Shown: one piece after another, positions 35,014 to 45,900 of the stretch
How the letters are laid out: every line of letters begins with the position of its first letter
How positions within the stretch are numbered: position 1 is the stretch's first letter
DNA from: UBA5614 sp963667535
Lineage (GTDB): Bacteria; Cloacimonadota; Cloacimonadia; Cloacimonadales; Cloacimonadaceae
Assembly (NCBI GenBank): GCA_963667535.2
Contig: CAXXDU010000002.1
Location: 2,170,001-2,234,000 of the forward strand
Direction: 5' to 3'
DNA length: 64,000 bases
Notes under the pieces: model-generated
Databases searched by the model: none
What the model was told of the DNA's origin: nothing
Seen by the model: only the letters and a program-made list of their open reading frames with translations
Program-made: the position numbers and the translations under genes

Positions 35014-37080
35014 ATGGAGCAACACAGGATATCAGAGCATCCCATTCTGCCTGTCCCACAGCGGGAAGAGATCACGTTTTACTGGAATAAATCACCTCTA
35101 AAAGCTTATAGAGATGAAGTTATTTCTTCTGCTTTAATTGCTAATGGTATTTCCATATTCGGACATCATCACAAAGATGGAACAGCTCAGGGTATCTTTT
35201 GTGCCAATGGTCAATGTGCCAAGTGCACTGTTATAGCCAATGGTATCCCTGTTAAATCCTGCATGACAATGGTTATGGAAAATATGATAGTGGAAAGTGC
35301 AGAAGGTCTTCCCCATTTACCGGAAGATGTACCTGTACCTGTTTTTAAAAAGATTGAAGAAATTGAAACAGATGTACTCATCATAGGTGGCGGACCTTCA
35401 GGGCTATCTGCTGCTATTCAACTCGGCAAACACAATATCAAAGTTCTTTTGATAGATGATAAAAACGAATTGGGTGGAAAACTGGTCTTACAGACACATA
35501 AGTTTTTTGGTTCAGAAGAGGATTCCAATGCCGGCACTCGTGGTAACGATATAGGTAAATTGTTGGCTCAGGAAGTAGTAAAGCTGCCCACAGTAAATAT
35601 ATGGCTAAATAGCACTGCATTATTTGTTTTTAGCGATAAAAAGGTTGGCATTCTCAAAGACGGGATTTATAAACTGGTCATTCCCAAAAGAATATTGAAT
35701 GCCGCCGGCGCAAGAGAAAAATTCTTACGTTTCTCAGGTAATCATCTGGCTAGAATATACGGAGCCGGAGCTTTTCAGACTTTGGTTAACCGTGATTTGG
35801 TCAAACCTACGGAAAGACTGTTTATCATTGGTGGCGGAAATGTAGGTTTAATCGCTGGTTATCATGCCTTACAAGCCGGGATTGAAGTTGTGGGACTGGC
35901 AGAAGCTATGCCCTCTTGTGGTGGTTACAAAGTTCATGCTGATAAGCTACAAAGGCTGGGTGTTCCCATTTATACATCGCATACAATTCTGTCTGCCAAT
36001 GGCATTGAATCAGTAGAATCTATAACAATTGCCAAAATTGATGAGTCTTTTAAACTTATAGCTGGTACTGAACAGACTTTTACCTGCGATACAATACTGA
36101 TTGCAGTGGGGCTTGACCCCTTGAATGAATTTACTCAGGAAACAGAAATGGCAGGCTTACCTATCTATGCTGCAGGTGATGCTCTGGAAATTGCAGAGGC
36201 CAGCTCTGCTATGTTTAATGGTAAAATTGCAGGACAAGTTATAGCCAAAGATATGGGTGCAGAACTTGATGAAATACCTATGGAATGGTACAAAAAGGCT
36301 GAAATACTCAAATCACATCCGGGAGCAATTAAACCATATCAGGATTTATCAGAAGCAGAGGGAGTATTCCCGGTCATTCATTGTCTGCAGGAAATCCCGT
36401 GTAATCCCTGTACAACCGTATGCCCTACTAATTCCATCGTCATTGAAGATGGTTCACTTCTGGGCAATCCCCAATACAATGGCCGTTGCATTGGTTGCAA
36501 CAAGTGTGTTTTAATATGTCCCGGTCTGGCTATAACTTTGGTTGATACGCGCAAAGACAAGGCTTTTCCTACTGTCACTATCCCCTATGAAGTATTTAAT
36601 CATGCTGTTACAGTCGCAGATAAAGTTACTTTGGTGAACATTGACGGTGATATACTGGGAGATTATGAAGTTACAGATGTGATTGATAATAAAGCCAAAA
36701 GGACTCAGTTAGTTAAAGTAAAGGTTCCTATTGCTATGGCAAGAAAAGTTGCTTCTTTTATAGTGCAAAAAGCTGATGTTTCAAAAGCAATAGAAAAGCC
36801 GATAATTCAGGAGAAAGCTTCTGACGAGGCAATGATATGTTTATGTGAAAGAGTATCGGTAAAAGAAGTTAGAAAGCTAATCCGGGAGGGGGTTACTGAC
36901 CTTAACCAGATAAAGGCGATAACCAGAGCCGGAATGGGTCCTTGCGGAGCCAAGACATGTGAGGTTTTAATCAGGAATCTTTTACGTGAAGAAGGCATAG
37001 CAGTAACAGAAGTAGTTCCCAATACAAAGAGACCTGTCTTCATCGAAGTATCCCTGGAAAAATTTCCTGGTGCAGAATAA
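35014..37080 (+). CDS. Fused iron-sulfur/FAD oxidoreductase (amine or amino-acid dehydrogenase, alpha-type)
   Basis: A 688-aa multi-domain protein. In order: an N-terminal [2Fe-2S] domain (Cys63, Cys68, Cys71, Cys83 in FCANGQCAKC...KSC); FAD-binding Rossmann GGGPSG at 125-130; a second nucleotide-binding motif IIGGGNVGL at about 271; a 2[4Fe-4S] ferredoxin domain (IPCNPCTTVCPTN, CIGCNKCVLICPG, about 465-507); and a C-terminal BFD-type [2Fe-2S] domain (ICLCERVSVKEVRKLI...GPCGAKTCE). It looks like HcnA and HcnB or the alpha subunits of dye-linked proline dehydrogenase fused in one chain. AAGGAG precedes the start; the partner begins 18 nt later. Confidence 0.86.
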   Translation: MEQHRISEHPILPVPQREEITFYWNKSPLKAYRDEVISSALIANGISIFGHHHKDGTAQGIFCANGQCAKCTVIANGIPVKSCMTMVMENMIVESAEGLPHLPEDVPVPVFKKIEEIETDVLIIGGGPSGLSAAIQLGKHNIKVLLIDDKNELGGKLVLQTHKFFGSEEDSNAGTRGNDIGKLLAQEVVKLPTVNIWLNSTALFVFSDKKVGILKDGIYKLVIPKRILNAAGAREKFLRFSGNHLARIYGAGAFQTLVNRDLVKPTERLFIIGGGNVGLIAGYHALQAGIEVVGLAEAMPSCGGYKVHADKLQRLGVPIYTSHTILSANGIESVESITIAKIDESFKLIAGTEQTFTCDTILIAVGLDPLNEFTQETEMAGLPIYAAGDALEIAEASSAMFNGKIAGQVIAKDMGAELDEIPMEWYKKAEILKSHPGAIKPYQDLSEAEGVFPVIHCLQEIPCNPCTTVCPTNSIVIEDGSLLGNPQYNGRCIGCNKCVLICPGLAITLVDTRKDKAFPTVTIPYEVFNHAVTVADKVTLVNIDGDILGDYEVTDVIDNKAKRTQLVKVKVPIAMARKVASFIVQKADVSKAIEKPIIQEKASDEAMICLCERVSVKEVRKLIREGVTDLNQIKAITRAGMGPCGAKTCEVLIRNLLREEGIAVTEVVPNTKRPVFIEVSLEKFPGAE

Positions 37081-37098
37081 AGGTTGTGAGGATATAAA

Positions 37099-38250
37099 AT
37101 GAAAGCTTATGATGCAATCGTTATTGGTGCCGGGTCGATAGGGCTTCCCACTGCCATGTATCTAGCTGAAAAGAAATATCGGGTTTTGGTGCTTGATCCT
37201 GAGCATGGACCCGGGCAAGCAAATAATAAAAAAGCCATTGGTGGTGTAAGAGCTACTCATTCTGATTTTGGTAAGATTACCACATGTTTACGCAGTATAG
37301 AAATCTTTCGTACCTGGAAAGATATCTATGGTGATGATATTGGTTGGATGTCCAATGGATACAGCTATCCGGCTTATAATGATGAAGATGAAAAGAAATT
37401 GAAAGACCTGATGAAGATTCAGCATCAGTTTGGCATGAATATCAGATGGGTAAATCCTGCGGAGTACAACGAATTAGTTCCTGGTATCGCAATGGAAAAT
37501 CTTAAAGGCTCGACCTTTTCTCCGGAGGATGGTAGCTGCTCTCCCCTACTGGCTGGAAACGCTTTCTATTTCAGAGCAAAGAAACTGGGTGCTGAATTTC
37601 ACTTTCAGGAAAGAGTCACGAGTTTGATTGTTGAGAAAGGCAGAATAACTACGGTTATTACTGATAAGGATACATATTCAGCCGGTCAGGTAATCAATGC
37701 TTCCGGAAATAGCGCTAAAGATATTGGGAAACTACTGGGTATTGATATTCCGGTTAATCCTGATAACCATGAAGCTGGCATTACAGAACCGGTGGCACGT
37801 TTCTTTGAGCCCATGGTAATTGATATGAGAAAGAGACCAGGCTCAGCAAATTTCTATTTCTATCAGAATAATGAAGGTCAGGTGGTCTTTTGTATCACTC
37901 CCGAGCCTTCTATTTGGGGTGTTGATAACAGAAGCACTTCAGAATTTCTGCCCATGTGTTCCAAACGCATGTTGGAAATATATCCCAGATTACGTTATCT
38001 TAAAGTACGCAGAACCTGGAGAGGACAGTATCCCATGACCCCAGACGGTTTTCCCATTGTTGGCAGGATGCTGCAAGTCCCGAATTTTATTAATGCTGTG
38101 GGCATGTGTGGTCAGGGATTTATGCTGGGACCAGGAATTGGTGAATTGGTACAAAGAATCTTTTCGGAAGAAACAACTGAGGATGATTGCAAGGTGTTAG
38201 ACAGTTTTTACCCATACAGAACCTTTAGCGGTATGGAAGCTTTTAAGTAA
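37099..38250 (+). CDS. FAD-dependent DAO-family oxidoreductase (sarcosine/proline dehydrogenase beta-like)
   Basis: 383 aa with N-terminal FAD motif IVIGAGSIGLPTAMYLAEK, an arginine and histidine-containing substrate region (KAIGGVRATHSDFGK), and the C-terminal RRTWRGQYPMTPDGFPIVG and CGQGFMLGPGIGELV typical of the glycine/sarcosine oxidase group. It probably oxidises an amino acid or N-methyl amine and passes electrons to the upstream iron-sulfur/FAD partner. GAGG precedes the ATG. Its stop overlaps queC as TAATG. The substrate is inferred only to class level. Confidence 0.87.
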   Translation: MKAYDAIVIGAGSIGLPTAMYLAEKKYRVLVLDPEHGPGQANNKKAIGGVRATHSDFGKITTCLRSIEIFRTWKDIYGDDIGWMSNGYSYPAYNDEDEKKLKDLMKIQHQFGMNIRWVNPAEYNELVPGIAMENLKGSTFSPEDGSCSPLLAGNAFYFRAKKLGAEFHFQERVTSLIVEKGRITTVITDKDTYSAGQVINASGNSAKDIGKLLGIDIPVNPDNHEAGITEPVARFFEPMVIDMRKRPGSANFYFYQNNEGQVVFCITPEPSIWGVDNRSTSEFLPMCSKRMLEIYPRLRYLKVRRTWRGQYPMTPDGFPIVGRMLQVPNFINAVGMCGQGFMLGPGIGELVQRIFSEETTEDDCKVLDSFYPYRTFSGMEAFK

Positions 38251-38921
38251 TGAGCAAAGCCATTGTTTTACTTAGCGGTGGTATGGACAGTCTGGTTACG
38301 GCTGCTATAGCAATCCGGGATAATGATAGTGTTGGCTTTTTACATGTAAACTATGGTCAAAGAACTGAAAACAAGGAAATGAGTTGTTTTCACTTACTTT
38401 GTCATCATTACACTCCAGCTCAAAAGATGATCATAAATATGCAATGGCTTGGAGAAATAGGTGGCTCTTCTTTAACTGATAAGGATATTGATGTAAAGGA
38501 CTTTTCAGGTGATAAAGCAATACCCTTGACTTATGTTCCCTTTCGCAATGCTAATCTGATTGCTGCTGCAGTGTCATGGGCTGAAGTAATTTCAGCAGAC
38601 AGAATATATATTGGAGCTGTAGAAGAAGACAGTAGTGGCTATCCTGATTGCCGGAGAGTTTTTTATCAGAGTATGCAAAACACGATTGAGACAGGTAGCT
38701 TAAATAGAAATAATATCCGGATTGTAATTCCCATTATCGGGCTTAACAAATCTCAGATAGTGCAACTGGGAATTGAATTGAAAGTCCCTTTTGAATACTC
38801 CTGGAGTTGCTACAAGGATAACACAGAAGCTTGCGGGGTTTGTGACAGTTGCCACCTGCGATTATCAGCCTTTAGTAAAGCCGGATATGCAGACCCCATT
38901 CCGTATAAAACAGGTAACTAA
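38250..38921 (+). CDS. queC: 7-cyano-7-deazaguanine synthase
   Basis: Converts 7-carboxy-7-deazaguanine to preQ0 for queuosine. The PP-loop LLSGGMDSLV opens the protein and the zinc site is SCYKDNTEACGVCDSCHLR at the C-terminus. PFRNANLIAAAVSWAE is also conserved. 223 aa. It is translationally coupled to the oxidoreductase gene although the functions are unrelated. No other queuosine gene is in the window. Confidence 0.93.
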   Translation: MSKAIVLLSGGMDSLVTAAIAIRDNDSVGFLHVNYGQRTENKEMSCFHLLCHHYTPAQKMIINMQWLGEIGGSSLTDKDIDVKDFSGDKAIPLTYVPFRNANLIAAAVSWAEVISADRIYIGAVEEDSSGYPDCRRVFYQSMQNTIETGSLNRNNIRIVIPIIGLNKSQIVQLGIELKVPFEYSWSCYKDNTEACGVCDSCHLRLSAFSKAGYADPIPYKTGN

Positions 38922-38925
38922 TCTT

Positions 38926-39903
38926 ATGAAAAAGAATATTCTTATCATTCTGACGGGTGGTACAATTGCCATGCAAACCTCTGAACGGTTAGGCATTGTA
39001 CCAAATCATGAATTCGCTGAGTTTCTGAGGTCATTTCCACAACTGAATACTACTGCTAATGTGGAAGTCATAGAGTTTTCCAATGTTCCAAGTCCCTATA
39101 TGACTCCGGTGATGATGTTTGAATTAGCTCAGGTTATAGATTTGAAATCGTTGGATTTTGATGGGGTGGTAATCACACACGGAACTGATACAATGGAAGA
39201 AACTGCATATTTATGTGATTTGGTACTTACTACCAGAAAACCAATAATCTTTACTGCAGCTATGCGGAGCGGCAGTGATTTGGGTCTGGACGGACCTCGT
39301 AATATTATTGGAGCTGTGAGGGTTGCATGCCATCATGATTCAGTTGATAAGGGTGTTCTTGTCGTTATGAACGACGAAATACACACTGCCAGAGATGTTG
39401 TAAAATCTGATACAGGTAAAATTGACTCTTTTGTCTCTCTCGGATTTGGACCTTTGGGAATAGTTGACCCTGACCAGGTTGTTTATCATCGTCAATCATT
39501 GTATAGAGAATCTGTCTGGACTGATAAACTTGAGACGAATGTAGATCTGATTACTGCAACAGCCGGTATGGATAACAGATACATCAGGTGTTCTCTTGAT
39601 AACAATGCAAAAGCCATTGTAATCGAAGCTATGGGACGCGGAAATCTGCCTGCTTATCTCGAGCCTGATATCATTTATGCAATTAAAAAAGAAGTGCTGA
39701 TAGTAATAACCTCAAGAACGTATACCGGTAGAGTTTTGCCGGAATATGGCTATGATGGTGGTGGGAAGAAACTACAGGAGCATGGCGCAATTCTGGCTGG
39801 TGATTTGAGAGGCATCAAAGCAAGACTAAAACTAATGGCATTGTTTGGTAAGTATCAGGATCACGCAATAGTAAAGAAGTTCTTTATTAACAGTATTATC
39901 TGA
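38926..39903 (+). CDS. ansA: L-asparaginase (type I/II fold)
   Basis: Hydrolyses asparagine to aspartate and ammonia. The start at 38926 (MKKNILIILTGGTIAMQ), 4 nt after the queC stop, fits the family better than the upstream open frame. Catalytic Thr13 in TGGTIA and Thr87-Asp88 in THGTDTMEETA are present; DGPRNIIGAV and SGRVLPEYGYDGGG-type blocks follow. 325 aa, no signal peptide, so probably cytoplasmic; fits amino-acid fermentation. Confidence 0.92.
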   Translation: MKKNILIILTGGTIAMQTSERLGIVPNHEFAEFLRSFPQLNTTANVEVIEFSNVPSPYMTPVMMFELAQVIDLKSLDFDGVVITHGTDTMEETAYLCDLVLTTRKPIIFTAAMRSGSDLGLDGPRNIIGAVRVACHHDSVDKGVLVVMNDEIHTARDVVKSDTGKIDSFVSLGFGPLGIVDPDQVVYHRQSLYRESVWTDKLETNVDLITATAGMDNRYIRCSLDNNAKAIVIEAMGRGNLPAYLEPDIIYAIKKEVLIVITSRTYTGRVLPEYGYDGGGKKLQEHGAILAGDLRGIKARLKLMALFGKYQDHAIVKKFFINSII

Positions 39904-39978
39904 CACCTGTTGTCAAAGAAGCTTGCTAATTGTCGTCTTAAGCAATAATTCAATCTTTTAGTTGATTAAGGTTTTTCT

Positions 39979-41046
39979 ATGGTAGAAACAAACTCAAAAT
40001 TGACAGCAATCATTATCAGAATGTTGTTTCGGGTTGTCAGATACTCAATAATACAACCCAGGACATCAATCAATACATTGAAACTGATATATCATCAGAT
40101 AGTCTTGTCTTCTCTCAGAAAAAAACTAAGTACAAACGATATACCTATACCCGCATTTATGATATATAGTATTACGAAGCATTGTAATCTGATTTGTAAG
40201 GGATGTTATGCCCGTGTCCATCAATCTGAGATAAAGATGGAATTAGAAACTGAGAAAGTAGAGACGATTTTTAAACAGGCAAGAGATTTGGGGATTGGTA
40301 TAATCATGCTTGCTGGTGGAGAACCTTTAACAAGAATAGATATTGTAGCATTATGTAAATATTTTCCGGAACTTCTTTTCCCTATCTTTACTAATGGTGT
40401 TTTATTGACGAAAAATCTTGTTAAGAATTTATCTCAGAACATCGTACCTGTAATCAGCCTGGAAGGCAATCAGATACAAACGGATAACAGAAGAGGCAAT
40501 GAAGTTTATAGAACGCTAAAATCAAGATTTGTAGATTTGCAACAGAGTTCAAGATTTTGGGGAGTATCAATTACAGTCAATAACGAGAACATTGATGAAG
40601 TTCTATCTGATAGTTTTGTGTCAAAACTGATAAAACATAGATGCAAACTATTCTTCTATGTGGAGTATGTGCCGATAAATCCTGATAGTGAATATCTGGT
40701 GCTTACAGATAAGGATAAAGAACAATTGATTCAAAGAACAGATTCTTTTAGCAAGAAGTATCCGGGGTTGTTTGTTGCTTTCCCCGGCGATGAAGAGAAA
40801 TGGGGTGGTTGTTTAGCAGCAGGCAGAGGATTTGTACATATCCAGGCAGATGGCAGCCTTGAACCTTGTCCTTTTGCTCCCTATAGTGATACTTCTCTAC
40901 AGGATATGAGCCTTCATGAAGCACTAAAATCTCAATTTCTTTCTAAGATTAGAAAAAAACACCACCTTCTGCATGAAACAAAAGGTGGTTGTGCATTATG
41001 GGAAAATCGGGATTTGGTAAAACAAATCCTTGATTCTGATGATTAA
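39979..41046 (+). CDS. Radical SAM protein with SPASM-like C-terminus
   Basis: 355 aa. The motif CNLICKGC (Cys69, Cys73, Cys76) binds the catalytic [4Fe-4S] cluster; MLAGGEPLTR follows as the conserved GGEP stretch. The C-terminal HIQADGSLEPCPFAPYSD and a late cysteine (GGCALWENR) suggest an auxiliary cluster. Substrate unknown; no precursor peptide gene is adjacent. It converges on the GcvT-family gene, overlapping it by 4 nt at the 3' ends. Confidence 0.85.
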   Translation: MVETNSKLTAIIIRMLFRVVRYSIIQPRTSINTLKLIYHQIVLSSLRKKLSTNDIPIPAFMIYSITKHCNLICKGCYARVHQSEIKMELETEKVETIFKQARDLGIGIIMLAGGEPLTRIDIVALCKYFPELLFPIFTNGVLLTKNLVKNLSQNIVPVISLEGNQIQTDNRRGNEVYRTLKSRFVDLQQSSRFWGVSITVNNENIDEVLSDSFVSKLIKHRCKLFFYVEYVPINPDSEYLVLTDKDKEQLIQRTDSFSKKYPGLFVAFPGDEEKWGGCLAAGRGFVHIQADGSLEPCPFAPYSDTSLQDMSLHEALKSQFLSKIRKKHHLLHETKGGCALWENRDLVKQILDSDD

Positions 41047-42434
41047 AGATTTTCTATATTCTTTAACGGCTTGGACGCAGTGGATATCGTAATACCTTCA
41101 TTAGTGATATAGCCAATAACAGGTGAACCTATAGTTTTTCTATTTTCATCTTCACGATAAAACTCAACCTTAATTCTGAGTGGTTGGTCATTAGTTTCGA
41201 TAATTTCTTTTCCATCTGCATCCAAAGAGAACGGTGTCTTGTATAACCAACCCAGACCGATTGCAGCAATACCTTCTGCACCTGATACACTTTTACGAGC
41301 AGAACATAGGGCATTTCTCTTTTCTTCTGATACATTAGGAGAATTAATACTGGAAGTTACACTACCCATTCTTACTCCGTCCTGATAGATACCTCTACCG
41401 GTTACTATACCTTCCGTAATAAACATCACCATGCGTTTTGTGGGCTTGTTTTTCAATTCTTTTTCTAAAGCTGCTTTACCGATAAAATCAGTCTTTGACA
41501 TATCTATTGCTGCATCAAATAGTGGAGCGTTGACAGGTGTATGAGCAGGATCATATTCCTGACCCATCAATGGTAGACCTACATTTCCTGCAGACAATCT
41601 GTTTTCATCCCTGCCTCCTAATCCGACCAGTAATCCTCCCAGGTTTATAGCTTCTGTTACTATGCGTTTAAATTGTAACTCAGCAACTTCCATTGGAACA
41701 TATAATTCCCATCCCCATCTATTTGTATAACCGGTGCGACTTATCATATAATAGTAGTTTTCAAACTGAAATACATTAAAGGTGAAAAAGTTCATGTTCT
41801 TTTCAGGTTGGTTTCTATTTTTAAGGCAAGTGTTTCCGTATAGTTTAGCGATTAATTTAAAGGACAAAGGACCCTGAATATCGATTTTCACAAACTTGTC
41901 TGAAACATCAATAGCAGAAACGTCTTCATCAGGATTTTTGTGCATCATTATCCTATCAATGTCGGCAATTAAATCACCTTCATGATCATGTTGAATCACC
42001 TTATCTGTAATGTCATGTCCTGCATTAATCACTGCTACAAATTCGTCTTCTTTGATTTTCATGATAATCAGGTCATCCTGGACTCCACCTTTGTCATTTA
42101 ACAGTAATGTATACTTACACTGTCCGACTTTCATGTCCAGGACATTTGCACCTACTGTTCTATGCAACAATGCAGCTGCATCTTTACCTGTGAAAACTAT
42201 TTGTGCCATGTGATCAATGTTATATATCGCTACTTTATTAATAGCTTTAGCTTCTTCCAAAACAGATGTCAGATAGTTTACAGCCATATCGTACTGACCA
42301 AAATTACTGCGCTTAATAGTCTGAATTGGAACATTGTATTTTTTAGATAATAATTGCTGATACCATTTGTCCTCTAAATCAGTTAGTTGTGTTGTTCTAG
42401 AATGTTCAGGTAATTTGAATCCAAGTTTAATCAT
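41043..42434 (-). CDS. GcvT-family aminomethyltransferase-like protein
   Basis: 463 aa, about 90 longer than typical GcvT. Folate-binding fold marks are YNIDHMAQIVFTGKDAAALLH, GQCKYTLLLNDKGGVQDDLIIM, ISRTGYTNRWGWELYV and GGRDENRLSAGNVGLPLMGQEY. It may demethylate or transfer a methylene group to tetrahydrofolate, possibly from the amine handled by the dehydrogenase pair at 35014-38250 (inference). AGGAG precedes the ATG. No gcvH or gcvP is in the window, so a lone T-protein role is less likely. Confidence 0.82.
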   Translation of the reverse strand: MIKLGFKLPEHSRTTQLTDLEDKWYQQLLSKKYNVPIQTIKRSNFGQYDMAVNYLTSVLEEAKAINKVAIYNIDHMAQIVFTGKDAAALLHRTVGANVLDMKVGQCKYTLLLNDKGGVQDDLIIMKIKEDEFVAVINAGHDITDKVIQHDHEGDLIADIDRIMMHKNPDEDVSAIDVSDKFVKIDIQGPLSFKLIAKLYGNTCLKNRNQPEKNMNFFTFNVFQFENYYYMISRTGYTNRWGWELYVPMEVAELQFKRIVTEAINLGGLLVGLGGRDENRLSAGNVGLPLMGQEYDPAHTPVNAPLFDAAIDMSKTDFIGKAALEKELKNKPTKRMVMFITEGIVTGRGIYQDGVRMGSVTSSINSPNVSEEKRNALCSARKSVSGAEGIAAIGLGWLYKTPFSLDADGKEIIETNDQPLRIKVEFYREDENRKTIGSPVIGYITNEGITISTASKPLKNIENL

Positions 42435-42494
42435 TATTACTCCTAAAATTGTAAAGTGTATCGATCGTGTTTATCTTATTAATTTATTCTATTA

Positions 42495-42758
42495 TCACGT
42501 TGACGAATGGGATTTACATTTTTGCCAGTTTTCTATGAGGTCAACTCTTATAGATTTTAGTTCTTTGTACGCTTCAAACCAATCTGAATAGTGGTAATTA
42601 ATACTGACTTTTTTTGACTTACCGTTTATAAATCTAATGGTAAATGAGATTTTGCTTTCATCAATAGTCCTTTCATCATTACCATAGTCTTTTATATCTG
42701 AAACTTCGTAAATATTATTCAAATCCACGTTGGTCCCATCATATAACAAGTATTTCAT
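42495..42758 (-). CDS. Small hypothetical protein
   Basis: 87 aa from the ATG at 42758 (AAGG upstream); 91 aa from 42770. Acidic and basic mix with no signal peptide or membrane segment; ends QKCKSHSST. No recognised family. It stands alone between the GcvT-family gene and the giant secreted gene. Confidence 0.5.
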   Translation of the reverse strand: MKYLLYDGTNVDLNNIYEVSDIKDYGNDERTIDESKISFTIRFINGKSKKVSINYHYSDWFEAYKELKSIRVDLIENWQKCKSHSST

Positions 42759-42902
42759 TATTACCTTCATACAATATCTTATAAGTAATTAACAAATAAA
42801 AGTACTGGAAATTGGCAAGAGTTTTTTTTAGTTTATATACTTCCAATACATATTTACTCTCTTAGATTTATCAAATGGCTAATAGAAGTTTCTTTCTTCC
42901 TT

Positions 42903-45900
42903 CTATTTTACATGGTCCCTACTTGTTGCTCCATTAGCAGCAATAATTTGATAATAACCGAAGAGGCCGGGAGTAGTTTCGATATACTCCGTTGCAACAA
43001 CCTCAGAAATTTGAGTAAAACCACCATTTGGTGAAGAAGAGCCCTTTACGATGTATCTTGTGGCATTGCTAACAGGTAACCAGCTTATTTTTACTCCTTG
43101 CGTTACTTTCTCGATAGTAACGTTTGGAATGCTAAGCTGGGCAGGTGATAAAGTAAGTTTAATGTTGGGACGTCTGTTGTATATTGATCCACCAGTAAAA
43201 ATATCGGTTTGATTAATTGTATCACTATATCCTGCCCGAAAACTACTAGCCAGTGAAGTGTACTGCAATGTACCTGTATTTGTCCAGTTTGCGACTAAAC
43301 TAAAAGCAGTATCCAAGACAATATTATCAATTCCGTTCCACTGAAATGGAGTAGTAAGTGTAAGCATTTGATAACCACCAGCAGTAGGCATATAGGAAGT
43401 ATTTGTATACACTGTGAGCATACTGTTTACTGTTTGCCAGCTTGATACATTCGCATCGTTAGTATGTTTCATCCTTATGATAAAGTTCGGAAGAGCAAGG
43501 GATGGAGATGATACCACATAGAAACCAATCTGAATAATATTTATTGGACCAAATATACCCGCTGCATTTAACTCAGCAGTTGTATATATTGATTGTCCAT
43601 GAATACTCTTATATGAAATGTTTATAGGACTAATATTGTTGTTTGCTGAAACTGATGTACCAGTACCAAGAGTTACTGTTGTAAAGGAAACATCTGTTGG
43701 AGTTGCCTGCACAGTAACAGAAGCTGCAGATTCACCTGTTGGCAAGGTATAAACTGCTGTAACATAATATGAATACAATAACCCGTTAGTCAGGCCTGTA
43801 TCATTGAAAGAATTAACTGTGATAGGAGAGGGTGTTATTAATATACTATTACGGAAAATGTTATATCCGTTTATTGTTCCTGCTCCAACAGTTGGTATAT
43901 TCCAATTTAATGATACTGATGTATTTCCCGCAAACGCAGTTAGTGATGTTGGAACATTAAAAACTGGCACTATACCTGAACCAGTAACTACGAGATTATT
44001 ACTCAAATGAGCAGTATCATTACTGGTTATGGTAACATTATCATTGTATGTTTGCGCTATTGTGGGTGAAAATGTAAGAGTATAAATCTGACTCGATCCA
44101 GAACCCAGAGTATATGGAATCGAGTTTCGCAATACATTATTGACTTTGGAATTACTTATATCTGATAAAATTCTTGCTGTAGAAACTGAATATCCAAGCG
44201 GTGTTGTAATCTGTCCGCTTAGGTTTCCACCGCCAGTGTTTGTAATCGTAAAGTTCCTACTTGGAGTTACACCAATATAAACATTACCATATGTTAAAGA
44301 TGTAATGCTCAAATTAAAGACTGGATCAGGCTCTATTGTTCCTAGCTGAATCTGAATATTGGGACGTAATGCATTTATAATACCGTTTACAGTCGGTGCA
44401 GCATTGTCAGCATTCCAGTATTGATTTGAAGCAGTTCCAGCAGTTGAATACATAAAAGTTGGATAGGTTCCGGTTCCACCTCCGCCATAATTGGTCTCTA
44501 CCAGAATTATCAGGTTCCCTGAAGTATAAGCAAACGGATTGGATAAAGTTATAGTTTGCCATCCTACAGTTGGAAAACTCATACCAGTACTTGTATAAAC
44601 AGTAGTAGCTCCGGCAATTAATGCATCCCAGGTTGTAGCTGTAAGGGAAGTACTGGTTGTTGTTGCCAACCTGACTGTGACGGGTGCTGCGGTTGTTTGA
44701 GAAGAAGCAACATACCAACTGAGGTTTCTGATATTACCTGTTGAACCAATCTCATTACTGAGATATAAAGCTGCATCTCTTTCATAACCCCAGTACATAC
44801 CAAAAGGTTGTCTTTGAGTCTCGGTGCCTGTACCTATTGTAATAACTGGAATCGCTGATGGAGTGGCAGTAACTGTATTTGAAGCTGTTGATTCACCTGC
44901 TGGATTAATGTAAACAGTTGTAACATAGTAAGAATAAGTAGTTTCATTAACTACATTGGCATCAGTGTAATTCATAGATGTGGTTGTGGCTAAATAGCTT
45001 CCATTTCGATAAACTTTATAACCACTGATAGTACGGTCATTTTTACTTCCAAATAGCGCATCACCAGAACTCTCTCTTAAACCTGTAGTAGCTGTCCAGG
45101 TAAGATTAACAACGCTTATACCGGGTACAGCTAAAAGATTAGTAGGAGCTATAGGATTAGGTGTAGCGCTAAGTATTGTTGTTGGATCAGATTCGCCACC
45201 ACTATAAACTGCTTTAAGATAATAACTGTATGTCGTTCCATTAGTAACGGCCAAATCAGTATAAGTCAGGGAAGAAACTGTCGTCAACAAACTGCTGTTT
45301 TTAAATATCTTGTATCCAGTTGGTGTTCCAGTCGCTGGTGCCTGCCAGTTAAGTATGACAGTAGCATTGCTTGTTGTTGCTGTAAAATTCTGAGGTGGAT
45401 TGTAAATACTAGGAGCTGTCGAAAGCGGAAATACGATATCATCTACCCATGCACAATCAGAACCATCAATTTGAGAACCGTCTTTACTATATTCCCATCT
45501 GAGTGTTCTTGATCCTACTGCAAGAGTGTATGTTGCCTGTGTCCAGCCAATTTCACCTGACCAGCCTGAAGTATTTTGTAAAACTCCATCTATATAGAAC
45601 TTTAGTTTATCATAATTCAATTCTGATGAGACTTTGTACCAGAATGACAAGTTACCTGAAGAAGAAAGAACACGAATAGTCTGCATACTTGAGGATTGAC
45701 TATCTGACAAAGAACCGCTTTTAGCTGAATGGGTGCCATTGTAAAATGTTGAAGTGTCATTGGTCCAATTATTATTTCCAGCGAATGACCATGGATATGA
45801 ATTGAAATTACCGCTCTCAAAATCTTCCATTATCAGACCAACTGGTGGATTCTCAGTTTTATTTGCATTGTATGATCCTGCAGTAGCATTAAATACTAAA

